The position numbers and the translations under genes are program-made. Below the pieces are notes generated by a model, which was not told the DNA's origin, made no database searches, and saw only the letters and a list, made by a program, of their open reading frames with translations. A stretch of DNA of 64,000 bases from Apostichopus japonicus (Eukaryota; Echinodermata; Holothuroidea; Aspidochirotida; Stichopodidae), in assembly GCF_037975245.1 (NCBI RefSeq), contig NC_092562.1, positions 18,181,521-18,245,520 on the forward strand. Reading direction: 5' to 3'. Of the stretch, positions 1 through 8,563 are shown piece by piece (position 1 is the stretch's first letter; each line of letters begins with the position of its first letter).

Positions 1-1740
1 CTAGCTAATTTAGAACTAGCCGTATGGCTGATAAGTCTGTTATCAAATCTTCAATCAAAGCGTTGTTGCATAGCATGCTAGGTGCTTACCCTAGGAGTAT
101 CTTAGGCTAAGCCATTACCATCTTCCATATACTTATTGCAATACCACCTGACTCCCCTGTCGTTGGCCAAAAAAGGGGATATTGAATATCTACCCCATTT
201 GGTAATGCTAGGCATACTTAATGCTCCTCTGCACAAATTCATGATTAATTAAGCACACAGAGTATTATTTCATAGGTCAAGCCAAACATGTCTTCACGCA
301 CAGGAAAGTAGTGCTGGCCATTAGATTTAGAGCACTTATGTTTACAACCATATATGTTGACTGGTGAATTAATTAGGTGAGCTCAAGGATGAATCCTAGT
401 GGCAGTATTGGGGGTAGTTTATGCTATCAAGTAACAAATTCTTAATGCTCGAGTGAATTTGAGGAGGACTGTTTATCTATAGACAGTCTTGGCCTTCATG
501 CATAGCATTAGACCTAGTATGTATTGCTATGCCCATAGTAGTAGTAGGCTACTTCTTATGGCCATATTCAACTTCAATTCCTACTACACAGCATATAGGT
601 CCATTAGGCCTAACTCAGTCCAGCTACAGTCAGGGTTGCACTGGCATAACTAGGTCTAGGCTAGGCTTGTTATAACTCAGTCGTAGGCCTAGACTAAGCA
701 AGGCATAGGCCTATGCTTGTTTGCTTTGATCTCAAATAAGTAGTAAGCCAAGCCTAAAATGGAACTGAACAGGAAATCCTGGACTTTATGACCAAAACAT
801 GCCGATCTACTCTTACTGTCGTAATACTAGTTGTTAAAGCCTAGCCTAGTACCGAGTAGTAGTAGTGCCTATGGCCCTATGCCATACCCACCCATATGGC
901 ATAGCCTATACCCACCTCACACAGCTTGGTAGGCCTCTAGGCTAGACCGTCATGCAATTGAAATTTGGTCTCCCAAATCTTTCGTCCTTGTACTTTGGTA
1001 GGCAAACCAAAAAGACGAACTCTATCTCCATTATGCTGGCTACATCAGGCCGCACAGCAAGGCAAGATATTTTCTTTAAAACACTACAAAACCATTTTTA
1101 GCCTAGCCTACACACGTTTTATACAAAATATGTGTTTGTATGCCAGTGTCGTCTGCAAATTGCAAAAAGTTTTTGATTTAGGGTGGCATACTCCTATCAG
1201 AATCAATATCCATCCGCCCGATTGTTATTAAATCTCAGGAAAAGTTCCAAAAAGTAGCAGGAGAACATCTTTTTTTGACCCGTCATCAATCATGATCTGG
1301 GTTTTTCTGTGGCTTGCATGTTGAAGAGCATAAATGAACATACATATTGAGCAAAAATTGGGTCAATTTAAAGGCACTGAAGAGTCGCCCAAACCGCGTG
1401 CGGCCATCTGAAACAGTTAACTTTCCGTGGCTTGCAAGTGACGATTTGTTCGTGTCGCTACAAAATGCAGACAGTACAGTAATGACACGTGTTACCGTGT
1501 TATATTTTACCTGGACCTAAGATGTCCATCGCTGTATTGTCTGTACACTGTGCTGTAGGTATTGACCGCAGCTGTATGTACTGACTGTAAACTAGTGTCT
1601 AATTACCGACGGTAGCAAGCTGTGTGTATTTCCTGGGATCGATGGTGGTGTCTAACACTTTTGTTACATCTCAATTGAAACTAGGTCATGTTACCGGCAT
1701 TATACGTTTCTTTTTGCGCGAGTCTTCACACCCTTTAAGC
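1..1740. other. Gene-free region rich in AGGCCTA-type motifs
   Basis: I see no credible coding region. The only open frame of note (965-1231, 88 codons) has no recognisable domain and looks like chance. From about 540 to 940 the DNA is crowded with short TAGGCC, GGCCTA and GCCTAG words on both strands. They form a diffuse, diverged repeat with no clear period. From about 1250 to 1740 I see no repeat or gene signal. Similar motif-rich intergenic DNA is known to me from echinoderm genomes, but that is only a loose hint about the host. Confidence 0.6.
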
Positions 1741-1744
1741 CCCC

Positions 1745-2064
1745 TTTAGGCCACGAGAGGAGATGCTTATCCAACCAATTTTACATAACCCTCTCTTTCG
1801 CGAAGAGAACGGTGAAACTGTTTTTAACAGTATTTTTATTGATGAGGACATTATTATGGTTGGCGACCTTATGTATGAGGTCATCCCAACACAAATGCCA
1901 TCAGAAACCGTTCATGAATGTATAACACTTACTATTCCCGAAAATCCCATTTCCTTGAATGAAGTACAGACGATTATTTCTATGGTAATGAATGTATTAC
2001 CCGAGAACTGGTTGACAGAGATCTATTCATCCGACAGAGTGGTATCTAGACAATCCGACTTACA
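1745..2064 (+). pseudogene. Relict LINE ORF2 C-terminal fragment (Tx1/L1 type)
   Basis: The frame entered by the ATG at 1763 encodes a peptide that lines up with the ORF2 C-terminal region of the larger LINE at 10102-10390. Shared landmarks, in order, are ILHNPLF versus IFSNTLI, VGDLMYEVI versus VSVLMYEII, VHECI in both, PENPISLNEVQ versus PDNPLTVTDVQ, and LTEIYSSDRVVS versus LGDIFSSDAIVS. Homology starts near 1745 just upstream of the ATG, so this is a 5'-truncated or decayed copy and not a gene with its own start. It is lost abruptly at about 2064, where a CAG-starting, hAT-like sequence begins. The two copies differ at many codons, so they belong to different subfamilies or diverged long ago. 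No reverse transcriptase motif is present upstream. Confidence 0.8.
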
Positions 2065-2360
2065 CAGGCGCGTATCCAGGGGGCGTTGGGGCGCTCGCTA
2101 CCCTCGGAGGAAATAGATGAGAGAAATTTAGAAAGAAGAAAAAATGGAAAAAGGGAAAAAGAGGGGGGAAGAGGAGGAAGGAGAGGAAGGAAGGGAAAAA
2201 AAAAAGAGGAAAGAGAGAAAAAGGAGAAAAGGAGGGAGTACAAGACTTGAAAAACGCCAAGACACCGGGAAGAGAAAGAGGAACAGTGACATAATTACAG
2301 CGCTGATCCCTATAATATACACAGGGTAGCCAGTGACGGATCGAGGATATCGGAAGGGGC
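2065..2360. mobile_element. Possible hAT-like terminal sequences plus purine-rich insert
   Basis: Two stretches resemble termini of non-autonomous hAT elements: one starting CAGGCGCGTATCCAGG at 2065 and one starting CAGTGACGGATCGAGG at 2331. Both begin with CAG and carry the G-rich follow-on common at such ends. No matching inverted partner is clear, so element boundaries are not established. Between them lies a long purine-only tract, listed separately. The sequence could be remnants of two nested elements or chance resemblance. Confidence 0.35.
2146..2238 (+). repeat. Polypurine tract, 93 nt without a pyrimidine
   Basis: From the G after the T at 2145 to the G before the T at 2239 every base is A or G. 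The composition is a mixture of GGGAA, GAGGA and A-runs with no fixed period. Open frames read through it in three frames on the opposite strand (Phe/Ser/Pro/Leu-rich) are composition artefacts. Mirror-symmetric purine tracts can form triplex DNA, but that is a general property and is not shown here. Confidence 0.9.
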
Positions 2361-2437
2361 GTGCGTCTCACCCTACCCCTTACACCGACAACTCAATTTT
2401 TGACGTTTCCATTTTCCCTCTCTCACTAGTGTATATG

Positions 2438-2439
<2 letters not shown>

Positions 2440-2534
<95 letters not shown>
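2440..2534. repeat. (TA)n microsatellite
   Basis: About 95 bases of alternating A and T, interrupted once by an ACAT step near 2470. A Tyr-Ile repeat open frame across it on the minus strand is an artefact. Confidence 0.95.
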
Positions 2535-2536
<2 letters not shown>

Positions 2537-2735
2537 TCTATCATAACGCGTGTGTGCGTATGGACGCCTTAAACAATTGTACAATTGTGCTATAAAAAAA
2601 AAACTACTACGGACGCACCCATCACTTCTTGAGATTGTTCCCATCTGCATGAAAACGCGCGCCCCACAACCCTATGGCCCATCCGGCCTCTAATCGCTAC
2701 CCGATGAGTTACGAAACTTAATTAGAGACCTCCCA

Positions 2736-2749
2736 CCCCCCCCCCCCCC
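2736..2749. repeat. Poly-C run (14)
   Basis: Uninterrupted C14. Similar C or G homopolymers recur at 6915-6928 and 7091-7105 inside the hAT-like insertion. Lengths of such runs are prone to sequencing error. Confidence 0.85.
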
Positions 2750-2784
2750 TAGTACCAAAACCTTCACAAAATCCGACAATATTT

Positions 2785-2838
2785 ATGTAATATTTATGTG
2801 AAAAAACAAATAAATGAATGAATGAATGAATGAATGAA
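2785..2838 (+). repeat. LINE-type 3' end with (AATG)n tail
   Basis: The segment GTGAAAAAACAAATAAATG followed by about six AATG repeats closely resembles the 3' end of the larger LINE at about 12367-12400 (GTGAAAAAACAAAATAAATC followed by CAAAT repeats). It is therefore read as the 3' terminus of a LINE copy in + orientation, possibly the same relict as 1745-2064. The sequence between them is interrupted by other repeats, so their physical connection is an inference. Confidence 0.65.
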
Positions 2839-3036
2839 CACACAACTTAATCGATAACAAGTGATCGGGTTGTGTATTAGTGACGTCTAGAGGTCGTCCA
2901 CTGACTTACATGGAGTGTGACCACTCCCGATTTTGCTATTTCCAAGAACAGGGTCCAAAAATTCCCAAGAAATCCCAAGGACACTGTACTTTATGGATAT
3001 AGAGCAATATCTAGCGATATCTAGGTATGGATTTTT
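2839..3036. other. Spacer with no recognised feature
   Basis: No coding or RNA signal. It contains the 8-bp word GACTTACA at 2903-2910, also present at 2057-2064, and a short CTAGCGATATCTAGG-like partial palindrome near 3010-3025. Confidence 0.5.
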
Positions 3037-3147
3037 GAAGCCTGGGTTCGAGACCCGGCCACCGCAGTTTGCTTTTGCCGCGATCTTATACGGTCTCTGG
3101 AACTTTAAGTATTAGAAACGAACATAGATTTATATCAACTGCTGTCG

Positions 3148-3159
3148 TGGCGCGGTTGG
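3148..3159 (+). promoter_or_regulatory. A-box-like element of family 1 unit (representative)
   Basis: TGGCGCGGTTGG fits the tRNA A-box pattern TRGCNNAGTTGG with one change (G for A at tRNA position 14). The GCGC stem pairs with GTGC ending at about 3165. It recurs once per unit through 4408. Confidence 0.65.
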
Positions 3160-3201
3160 CTGTGCTCTGTACCTCGAGAGCGTGACGCATTTTGGATCGC
3201 G

Positions 3202-3212
3202 GGCTCGAGACC
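3202..3212 (+). promoter_or_regulatory. B-box-like element of family 1 unit (representative)
   Basis: GGCTCGAGACC fits the B-box pattern GGTTCGANNCC with a T-to-C change at the third base. It lies about 54 bases after the A-box start, within the range used by Pol III type 2 promoters. It recurs in each unit. Confidence 0.6.
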
Positions 3213-4426
3213 AGGCCAGCGCAGTTTGCTTTTGCCGCGATCTTATACGGTCTCTGGAACTTTAAGTATTAGAAACGAACATAGATTTATATCAACTGCT
3301 GTCGTGGCGCGGTTGGCTGTGCTCTGTACCTCGAGAGCGTGACGTATTTTGGATCGCGGGCTCGAGACCATGCCAGCGCAGTTTGCTTTTGCCGCGATCT
3401 TATACGGTTTCTGGAACTTTAAGTATTAGAAACGAACATAGATTTATATCAACTGCTGTCGTGGCGCGGTTGGCTGTGCTCTGTACCTCGAGAGCGTGAC
3501 GCATTTTGGATCGCGGGCTCGAGACCAGGCCAGCGCAGTTTGCTTTTGCCGCGATCTTATACGGTCTCTGGAACTTTAAGTATTAGAAACGAACATAGAT
3601 TTATATCAACTGCTGTCGTGGCGCAGTTGGCTGTGCTCTGTACCTCGAGAGCGTGACGTATTTTGGATCGCGGGCTCGAGACCAGTCCAGCGCAGTTTGC
3701 TTTTGCCGCAATCTCATACGGTCTCTGGAACTTTAAGTATTAGAAACGAACATATAGATTTATATCAACTGCTGTCGTGGCGCGGTTGGTTGTGCTCTGT
3801 ACCTCGTGAGCGTTACGTATTTTGGATCGCGGGCTCGAGGCCAGCGCAGTTTGCTTTTGCCGCGATCTAATACGGTCTCTGGAACTTTAAGTATTAGAAA
3901 CGAACATAGATTTATATCAACTGCTGTCGTGGCGTGGTTGGTTGTGCGGCTGGCTGTGCTCTGTACCTCGAGAGCGTGGCGTATTTTGGATCACGGGCTC
4001 GAGACCAGGCCAGCGCAGTTTGCTTTTGCCGCGATCTAATACGGTCTCTGGAACTTTAAGTATTAGAAACGAACATAGATTTATATCAACTGCTGTCGTG
4101 GCGCGGTTGGCTGTGCTCTGTACCTCGAGAGCGTGACGTATTTTGGATCGCGGGCTCGAGACCAGGCCAGCCCAGTTTGCTTTTGCCGCGATCTTATCAG
4201 TCTCTGGAACTTTAAGTATTAGAAACGAACATAGATTTATATCAACTGCTGTCGTGGCGCGGTTGGCTGTGCTCTGTACCTCGAGAGCGTGACGTATTTT
4301 GGATCGCGGGCTCGAGACCAGGCCAGCGCAGTTTGCTTTTGCCGCAATCTCATACGGTCTCTGGAACTTTTAGTATTAGAAACGAACATAGATTTATATC
4401 AACTGCTGTCGTGGCGCGGTTGGTTG

Positions 4427-4477
4427 TAGTTAATCCACCTAATATCTCAGTCCATACAGTGGCGCGATGGCTTGGCG
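4427..4477 (+). repeat. Left part of a family 2 tRNA-like unit, cut by the LINE
   Basis: From TAGTTAATCCACC through GATGGCTTGGCG the sequence equals the spacer and A-box half of the 165-bp unit that fills 12453-64000. It follows directly on a family 1 unit truncated in its D-arm region, so it marks the junction of the two families. It stops at 4477, where LINE sequence begins, and the complementary right part of a unit resumes at 12453. Confidence 0.85.
4467..4477 (+). repeat. Left target-site duplication of the LINE (11 bp)
   Basis: ATGGCTTGGCG here and at 12453-12463 flank the LINE. The word is normal family 2 sequence (D-loop and D-stem 3' side), so one copy is expected in an empty unit; two copies flanking the insert fit target-primed reverse transcription. 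The base after it, G4478, begins a sequence that also faintly resembles family 1 (GGTGCTCT), so the boundary could shift by a few bases. Confidence 0.7.
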
Positions 4478-4730
4478 GTGCTCTCGACATGTACTTTATA
4501 CCAGTTCAGACGTACTTTCAGTAGACCAGTTTGGTCCCCTGAATTCTACCTTTCTACTTGTTGGTTTACTATTCTTTCCTTCTTTATTTTCTGTGAAAGG
4601 ACGATTGTATTTTCATTAAACCGACTGATTTGTTTATATCTGTGTATCAGGTGGGATTTTTCGACAATTTCTCTTCCATTCTTAGGTTGCCACGGCGTCT
4701 CGCGACGCACGGGCAAGCCTTAGTATCGGT

Positions 4731-5678
4731 ATGGACTCCGCGAAAACTCGTGGTTCCATATTGAAGACGTACAGTGTTAGAGTAGTCGATAATGCTTATA
4801 ATCCTATTGATGTGATTAGTGCTGTCACAATGGATATTGGGAAGGAAAACGTGAGAGGATGTGTAAAGACCAATGGGCAGTGGATTATTACATTGAAATC
4901 GACAGAAGATGCGGATCTTTTACAAGAAACGGGATTGAGAATTGGAAACGATTGTGACAGGTGTTACAAAGTGTGTGACAGGTGTTACGAACGTACTGTG
5001 ACAGGTGTTACAAAGAGTATAGTAACTGTTAGCTGTTTTGGTGTACCATGCTATATCGAAGATGACGAGCTAACCGGTAAACTCAAAGATCTAGGTTGCC
5101 TGATCAAGTCTAACTGGACAAGGAAATACTATTCAGAATTCCCGAAAGTAGAAAATGGAATCCGCTTCGTTCGAATTGAACTTCCTCCAAAGGCTAAAAG
5201 TTTGCAGTACGCAATTAACATTGGAGGCGAGCACATCAGACTAAAACATAACGGACAAACCAAAGTGTGCAACAAATGCTTAAGTGATGACCATATCATG
5301 AGAGACTGCCCACAATATACCTGCCGGGAATGTGGCACACAGGGACACACAGAGAGCCGCTGCCCAGGCGTCAAGTGTTACAAATGCAACCATTTTGGAC
5401 ATAAGAGTTTTTTATGTGAGGCAGAAAGCACAGCCTCTCATTCTGAATCTGAACCTATGGAAGGTAAACCAGAAGCGACACCAGCACCAGCACCGTCAGC
5501 AACACCGACACCGTCAGAAATACCGACACCAAAAAACAGAAAATTGTCAGTACCGGCCGATTCTAATGCAATGGACACGGCCACAACTACTAAGGCAACA
5601 AAGAGCCCAGCCGAAACCAAACCATTGGAGACTAATGACAAGTCAAGTGTCAAAAATAAAGCAAAAACAGATCAGTAG
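4731..5678 (+). CDS. LINE ORF1 protein, three CCHC zinc knuckles
   Basis: A 315-residue protein, intact. It is expected to bind LINE RNA as the nucleic-acid chaperone of the retrotransposition particle. Residues 100-180 resemble the RNA-binding region that precedes the knuckles in Tx1-type ORF1 proteins. Three CX2CX4HX4C knuckles follow: C180-C183-H188-C193, C198-C201-H206-C211 and C216-C219-H224-C229. The tail (about 230-315) is rich in Pro, Thr, Ser, Ala and Lys and looks disordered. The ATG at 4731 is the first in a long frame after a 253-bp leader. ORF2 follows in another frame and starts a few dozen bases after the stop. Oddity: a 15-base motif occurs three times at 4953-5011, inserting the Cys-rich residues around C75-C85, with spacings of 21 and 23 bases. 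It is intact although ORF2 is ruined, so intactness need not mean activity. Confidence 0.85.
   Translation: MDSAKTRGSILKTYSVRVVDNAYNPIDVISAVTMDIGKENVRGCVKTNGQWIITLKSTEDADLLQETGLRIGNDCDRCYKVCDRCYERTVTGVTKSIVTVSCFGVPCYIEDDELTGKLKDLGCLIKSNWTRKYYSEFPKVENGIRFVRIELPPKAKSLQYAINIGGEHIRLKHNGQTKVCNKCLSDDHIMRDCPQYTCRECGTQGHTESRCPGVKCYKCNHFGHKSFLCEAESTASHSESEPMEGKPEATPAPAPSATPTPSEIPTPKNRKLSVPADSNAMDTATTTKATKSPAETKPLETNDKSSVKNKAKTDQ
4953..5011 (+). repeat. Triple micro-duplication inside ORF1
   Basis: TGTGACAGGTGTTAC starts at 4953, 4974 and 4997. The first two copies are read in one frame (CDRCYK, CDRCYE) and the third in another (VTGVTK), so the expansion is not a simple in-frame triplication. The frame stays open. 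Confidence 0.85.
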
Positions 5679-5715
5679 CCAGGAAAAACAGGGACAAAGC
5701 GAACTGCGTCTAGTG

Positions 5716-6457
5716 ATGAAGAAGCTTTCCTTGAAACAAGGTAAAACAAAAAATACAGACCATATCACGCAGAATGAATATATCGCCAAATCTCCGGTTA
5801 GCAAGGATGTACAAACCCAAGGAAAAGACGATACCATGACTCCTTTTCTCGTAACAATGTTCCTCTTGATCACACTGAACTGCAATGGATTACGGAATGC
5901 TGAAAAAAAGAGAGAACTCTTCAGCCTTGTAAAATCTAAAAGGTATGACATAACAGTTCTAGTTGAAACCTTCTGGGACGAAGAAATCCAAAAAGCTGCT
6001 CTAGTCGAATGGGGTGGCAAAATGTACTCTTCCTTTTGTGCCCACCAGAAAAGAAAAGGAGTAACCGTTCTGTTCAGGAAAAATAGTGATATTGATATTA
6101 CAAACTGCATAACAAACGATAATGGTCGTTTTATTCGAATAGACTTTATCATTGATGAGCGTCCACTATCTGTAATTGGAATATATGCTCCGAACAACCA
6201 GATGGAGAGAAGAGTTTTCTATCAAAATCTACAGTATGAGCTTACTAAAATCGACAATGAAATTATAATAGCTGGAGACTTCAACAATGTTTTGAACACC
6301 AATTTAGACAAGTTCCCTATCAGAGCTCACCCAGATTCCTCTCGTAAACCTCTTAATGACATCATGGTAAAATATCACCTCGTTGACATATGGAGGACGA
6401 GAAACCCTCGCAAAGTTAACTTCACATGTATCCGGAATACTATGAATGACCTGTCAT
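5716..6457 (+). pseudogene. LINE ORF2, endonuclease domain (5' part, interrupted)
   Basis: This is the amino part of ORF2, an AP-like endonuclease that would nick the target DNA to prime reverse transcription. Visible motifs: LNCNG (about 5875-5889), VLVETFWDE with the catalytic-type Glu (about 5958-5984), the VIGIYAPN strand (about 6172-6195), and AGDFNNV with the Asp/Asn pair (about 6271-6291). Candidate starts in frame are ATG 5716 and ATG 5836. The first lies 37 bases after the ORF1 stop and is preferred because a downstream start leaves little leader before the LNCNG strand. The longer frame reaching back to 5332 overlaps ORF1 and is probably a shadow. The domain is broken at 6457 by the hAT-like element. 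The missing SIDR and SDH motifs lie on the far side, at 7859 and 7931. Confidence 0.85.
6450..6457 (+). repeat. Left 8-bp target-site duplication of hAT-like element
   Basis: CCTGTCAT, repeated at 7846-7853. Removing the element plus one copy restores an unbroken reading frame across the endonuclease domain, which confirms the boundary. Confidence 0.93.
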
Positions 6458-6488
6458 CATGGGCGGGATTACGGGGGGGGGGGCAAGA

Positions 6489-6504
6489 GGGGGCATTTGC
6501 CCCC
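6489..6504. repeat. GC-rich hairpin near left end of hAT-like element
   Basis: GGGGGCA, loop TT, TGCCCCC: a perfect 7-bp stem 31 bases inside the element. Subterminal hairpins are common in non-autonomous hAT elements. Confidence 0.8.
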
Positions 6505-7311
6505 ACTTTTTCCCAGACCTTAGTTCACTTTTTTGTCGCTTTTGCAGACAAATATGCACAACCCTAATCGAAATTATTCCCCCACAACAGCTATCCAATA
6601 GGCCTATTTGTTTCGAATCTAAGTCGAATTTGTGTTTAACATCGTAACATGAAGCATGCAGAATAACTGGAGCTGGAGCTAGCACATGGTTCACAGCACA
6701 GTTTACGAATCCTGGAGCTAACAAACTAGCGATTCAATTCTACATGTGATGAATCCGCGGCACGTCCTACAGTGCTAGCTTCAGGAATTGATTTTCAACA
6801 TTGCTGCTCTACTGAATGCGTTGAATAACTAAATCCAGAGAAACGATTTACAAAAGCCAGATTTGCATATTGGGTATATCAATAATTAAATTCAATACAC
6901 TGACACATGACACACCCCCCCCCCCCCCGTGTCAACAATATGCAATGGCAATGACGATGTAATTTCTTTACTGCTCGAAATCCTGGAATGATGCATGTAA
7001 ATCGAATAATGTAAATTACAAATTGGCACTAACACAGTAATACATTAAATCCATTGTTACAGTATACAACACTCTGCAGTTTCGGTAGGAGGGGGGGGGG
7101 GGGGGTGTGAAGGTATGTTCAGCCCCCGATATTTGCCAAGTGCTCCAAGAAGTGGGGACCGCGGGGAGAATTTCGAAGTGGGTGCTGAACATATTCTTGA
7201 TCGGTCCAATGCACAAATACTAATAATTTTAGGGGGAAAGAACTGTCTAGATGCGATTTATTGTTACCAGAGGTGTCATTTTTGCTGATCTAGGATTTCC
7301 TTTTTGCTTAA

Positions 7312-7800
7312 ATTTCGACGCGCCGCGCCAACTGATGGTGGTGCACCGCCTAAATAGTGACGTATAAGCTTCAGTTGTACATCACCATATAAGTTCTTCT
7401 ATCCGTCCTCCCTAAGTTTACACACGTTCATTAATTGTTTAGATGCAATTTAAAGCCTATATGGGTGTTAACTTTACCGATATAAGGGTACCTTTCATCG
7501 AAAATTTCGACGCTCCTTGCCAACCGATGATGGCGCTCCGCTTAGATAGTGACGTAGGCTATCACAAAAGTTGTACATCACCATCTGACCATATGTTCTA
7601 CTATCAATCCTCTTCAAATTTTAAACGATAATTAACTATCTAGATACAATTGCAGACATGAGATCCATATTTCAAGGATGGGTACATGCAGTTTAGAGCA
7701 CTCTGGAAGTGCCGTTTCCGGCCATCTGGAGGGTCTGTAAAGCCAAAAAATTCCTTGTACGCTACGCGCCAACCAATGGTTGCGCTCCGCTTAGATAGTC
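7312..7800 (+). repeat. Three diverged internal repeats in hAT-like element
   Basis: A motif of about 45 bp built around GCCAAC.GATG.TGG.GC.CCGC and ending TAGATAGT occurs near 7312-7358, 7506-7550 and 7756-7799. Its GCCA anchors are at 7327, 7519 and 7768 (spacing 192 and 249). The first two copies also share a downstream GTTGTACATCACCAT segment, so a unit of about 190 bp was duplicated and then diverged. The GCCAAC/GTTGGC-like halves give each copy partial dyad symmetry. Confidence 0.75.
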
Positions 7801-7845
7801 TTGCTGGCAGGTTTGCCCATTTTCACAACTCAAATCCCGCCCCTG

Positions 7846-7853
7846 CCTGTCAT
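7846..7853 (+). repeat. Right 8-bp target-site duplication of hAT-like element
   Basis: CCTGTCAT, identical to 6450-6457. The ORF2 frame resumes within it. Confidence 0.93.
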
Positions 7854-8407
7854 CATCAAGTATAGACAGAATACCTCTGAAAACCATTGTAAATTGTGTT
7901 TCTAACAGCAATATAGCCAAATACCCACGGTCAGACCACGATTTCGTTGTAATTAGTTTAGAACTCTCTAGTCAACCACGTGGACAAAGTTGTTGGATTT
8001 TTAACAATTCCCTGCTTTATGATGATGACTACCTTACATCAATTCGTGAATTACTTGGAGAAGCAAAACTCCACGAGGATTTCGAAAATAATATCTTATC
8101 ATGGTACGACGGCCTCAAAAAAAGAATTAAAGATGCAACGATAAAATTTAGCAAAGGAAAACAGAAATCACTACGTCGGGCCAAGAAGAAGCTGACAAAA
8201 CAAATTGACTACGAGAAATACAAAGCTCAAAAATTCTCCGATTACGACTGTACCCATCTTAAAAACCTAGAAGATGAGTCGAACCAACTTTCATTAAGAG
8301 AATTACAAGGAACCTTCCCAAGGTCTAAAATTCAGTGGCACGAGGAGGGTGAAAAATCACAAAGTTTTTCTTTAATCTTGAAAAATCAAGGCAAAAAAAG
8401 AAGGTAA
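7853..8407 (+). pseudogene. LINE ORF2, end of endonuclease and linker to RT
   Basis: The frame resuming after the hAT-like insertion gives SIDR (7859-7870) and SDHDF (from 7931), the last two conserved endonuclease motifs. A Lys-rich, probably helical linker follows, leading to QWHEEGEKS (about 8334-8360), the conserved segment before the RT domain. A single missing base near 8360 then shifts the frame. The expected KFFFNLEK pattern continues in the next frame, while the old frame stops at 8405-8407. The shifted frame runs on to a stop caused by the 13-bp duplication at 8538-8563. Confidence 0.85.
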
Positions 8408-8537
8408 TGAAACAATTACTAACTGACCAGAGCTTAATCATCACCGATCAACACGAAATTATGAAAGAACAAGTACAGTTTTATACAAACCTTTACCAAG
8501 CGGGAGAAACCGACAACGAATCGCGGGATCTGATACT

Positions 8538-8563
8538 TTGTGAACTCAGATTGTGAACTCAGA
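8538..8563 (+). repeat. 13-bp tandem duplication breaking ORF2
   Basis: TTGTGAACTCAGA occurs twice without a gap (8538-8550 and 8551-8563). Thirteen is not a multiple of three, so it shifts the frame and creates a TGA at 8552-8554. With one copy the two flanking frames would be continuous. The apparent GTG-initiated start of the downstream frame at 8540 is produced by this duplication and is not a real start. Confidence 0.9.

Larger units (their letters stand above)
3037..4426 (+). repeat. Family 1 tRNA-like tandem array, about nine 157-bp units
   Basis: Head-to-tail units share the anchor GTCGTGGCG at 3144, 3301, 3458, 3615, 3774, 3926, 4095, 4251 and 4408. Spacings are 157, 157, 157, 159, 152, 169, 156 and 157. 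Each unit has an A-box-like TGGCGCGGTTGG (3148-3159 in the first; one copy reads TGGCGCAGTTGG), which can form a D-arm with the following TGTGC. About 54 bases later comes a B-box-like GGCTCGAGACC (3202-3212), then a T4 run at about 3230. The edge unit at 3042-3058 has a better T-arm (CTGGG, loop TTCGAGA, CCCGG). The unit around 3926 has a 12-bp internal duplication of the A-box region. Acceptor pairing is not conserved, so this is a tRNA-derived repeat and not tRNA genes. The open frames here are shadows of the repeat. Confidence 0.88.
6458..7845. mobile_element. Non-autonomous hAT-like DNA transposon, 1388 bp
   Basis: The left end reads CATGGGCGGGATT and the right end, reverse-complemented, reads CAGGGGCGGGATT. 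This is a 13-bp terminal inverted repeat with one mismatch; CAG is the usual hAT start. Exact 8-bp duplications flank it (6450-6457 and 7846-7853), and 8 bp is the hAT hallmark. No transposase is recognisable; the largest frames inside are under 70 codons and composition-driven. Internal features are G11 at 6473-6483, a GGGGGCA/TGCCCCC hairpin at 6489-6504, C14 at 6915-6928, G15 at 7091-7105, and three diverged copies of a 45-bp motif near 7312, 7504 and 7756. It would have been mobilised by a transposase supplied elsewhere. The insertion inactivates the LINE endonuclease. Confidence 0.9.

Noticed and set aside
965-1231. 88-codon open frame in the left region
   Set aside because: No domain, no supporting context, and composition matching the surrounding non-coding DNA.
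2046-2371. Minus-strand Phe/Ser/Leu-rich open frames
   Set aside because: They come from the polypurine tract and overlap in several frames.
2426-2650. Tyr-Ile repeat open frame
   Set aside because: Produced by the (TA)n microsatellite.
3806-4524. Open frames of 63-77 codons across family 1 units
   Set aside because: Repeat-derived reading of A-box and spacer sequence, without domain content.
5332-5715. Long ORF2-frame extension upstream overlapping ORF1
   Set aside because: The frame is Gln/Lys/Pro-rich and reads the ORF1 knuckle and tail region out of frame. The endonuclease motifs begin only after 5836, so a start at 5716 or 5836 is more reasonable.
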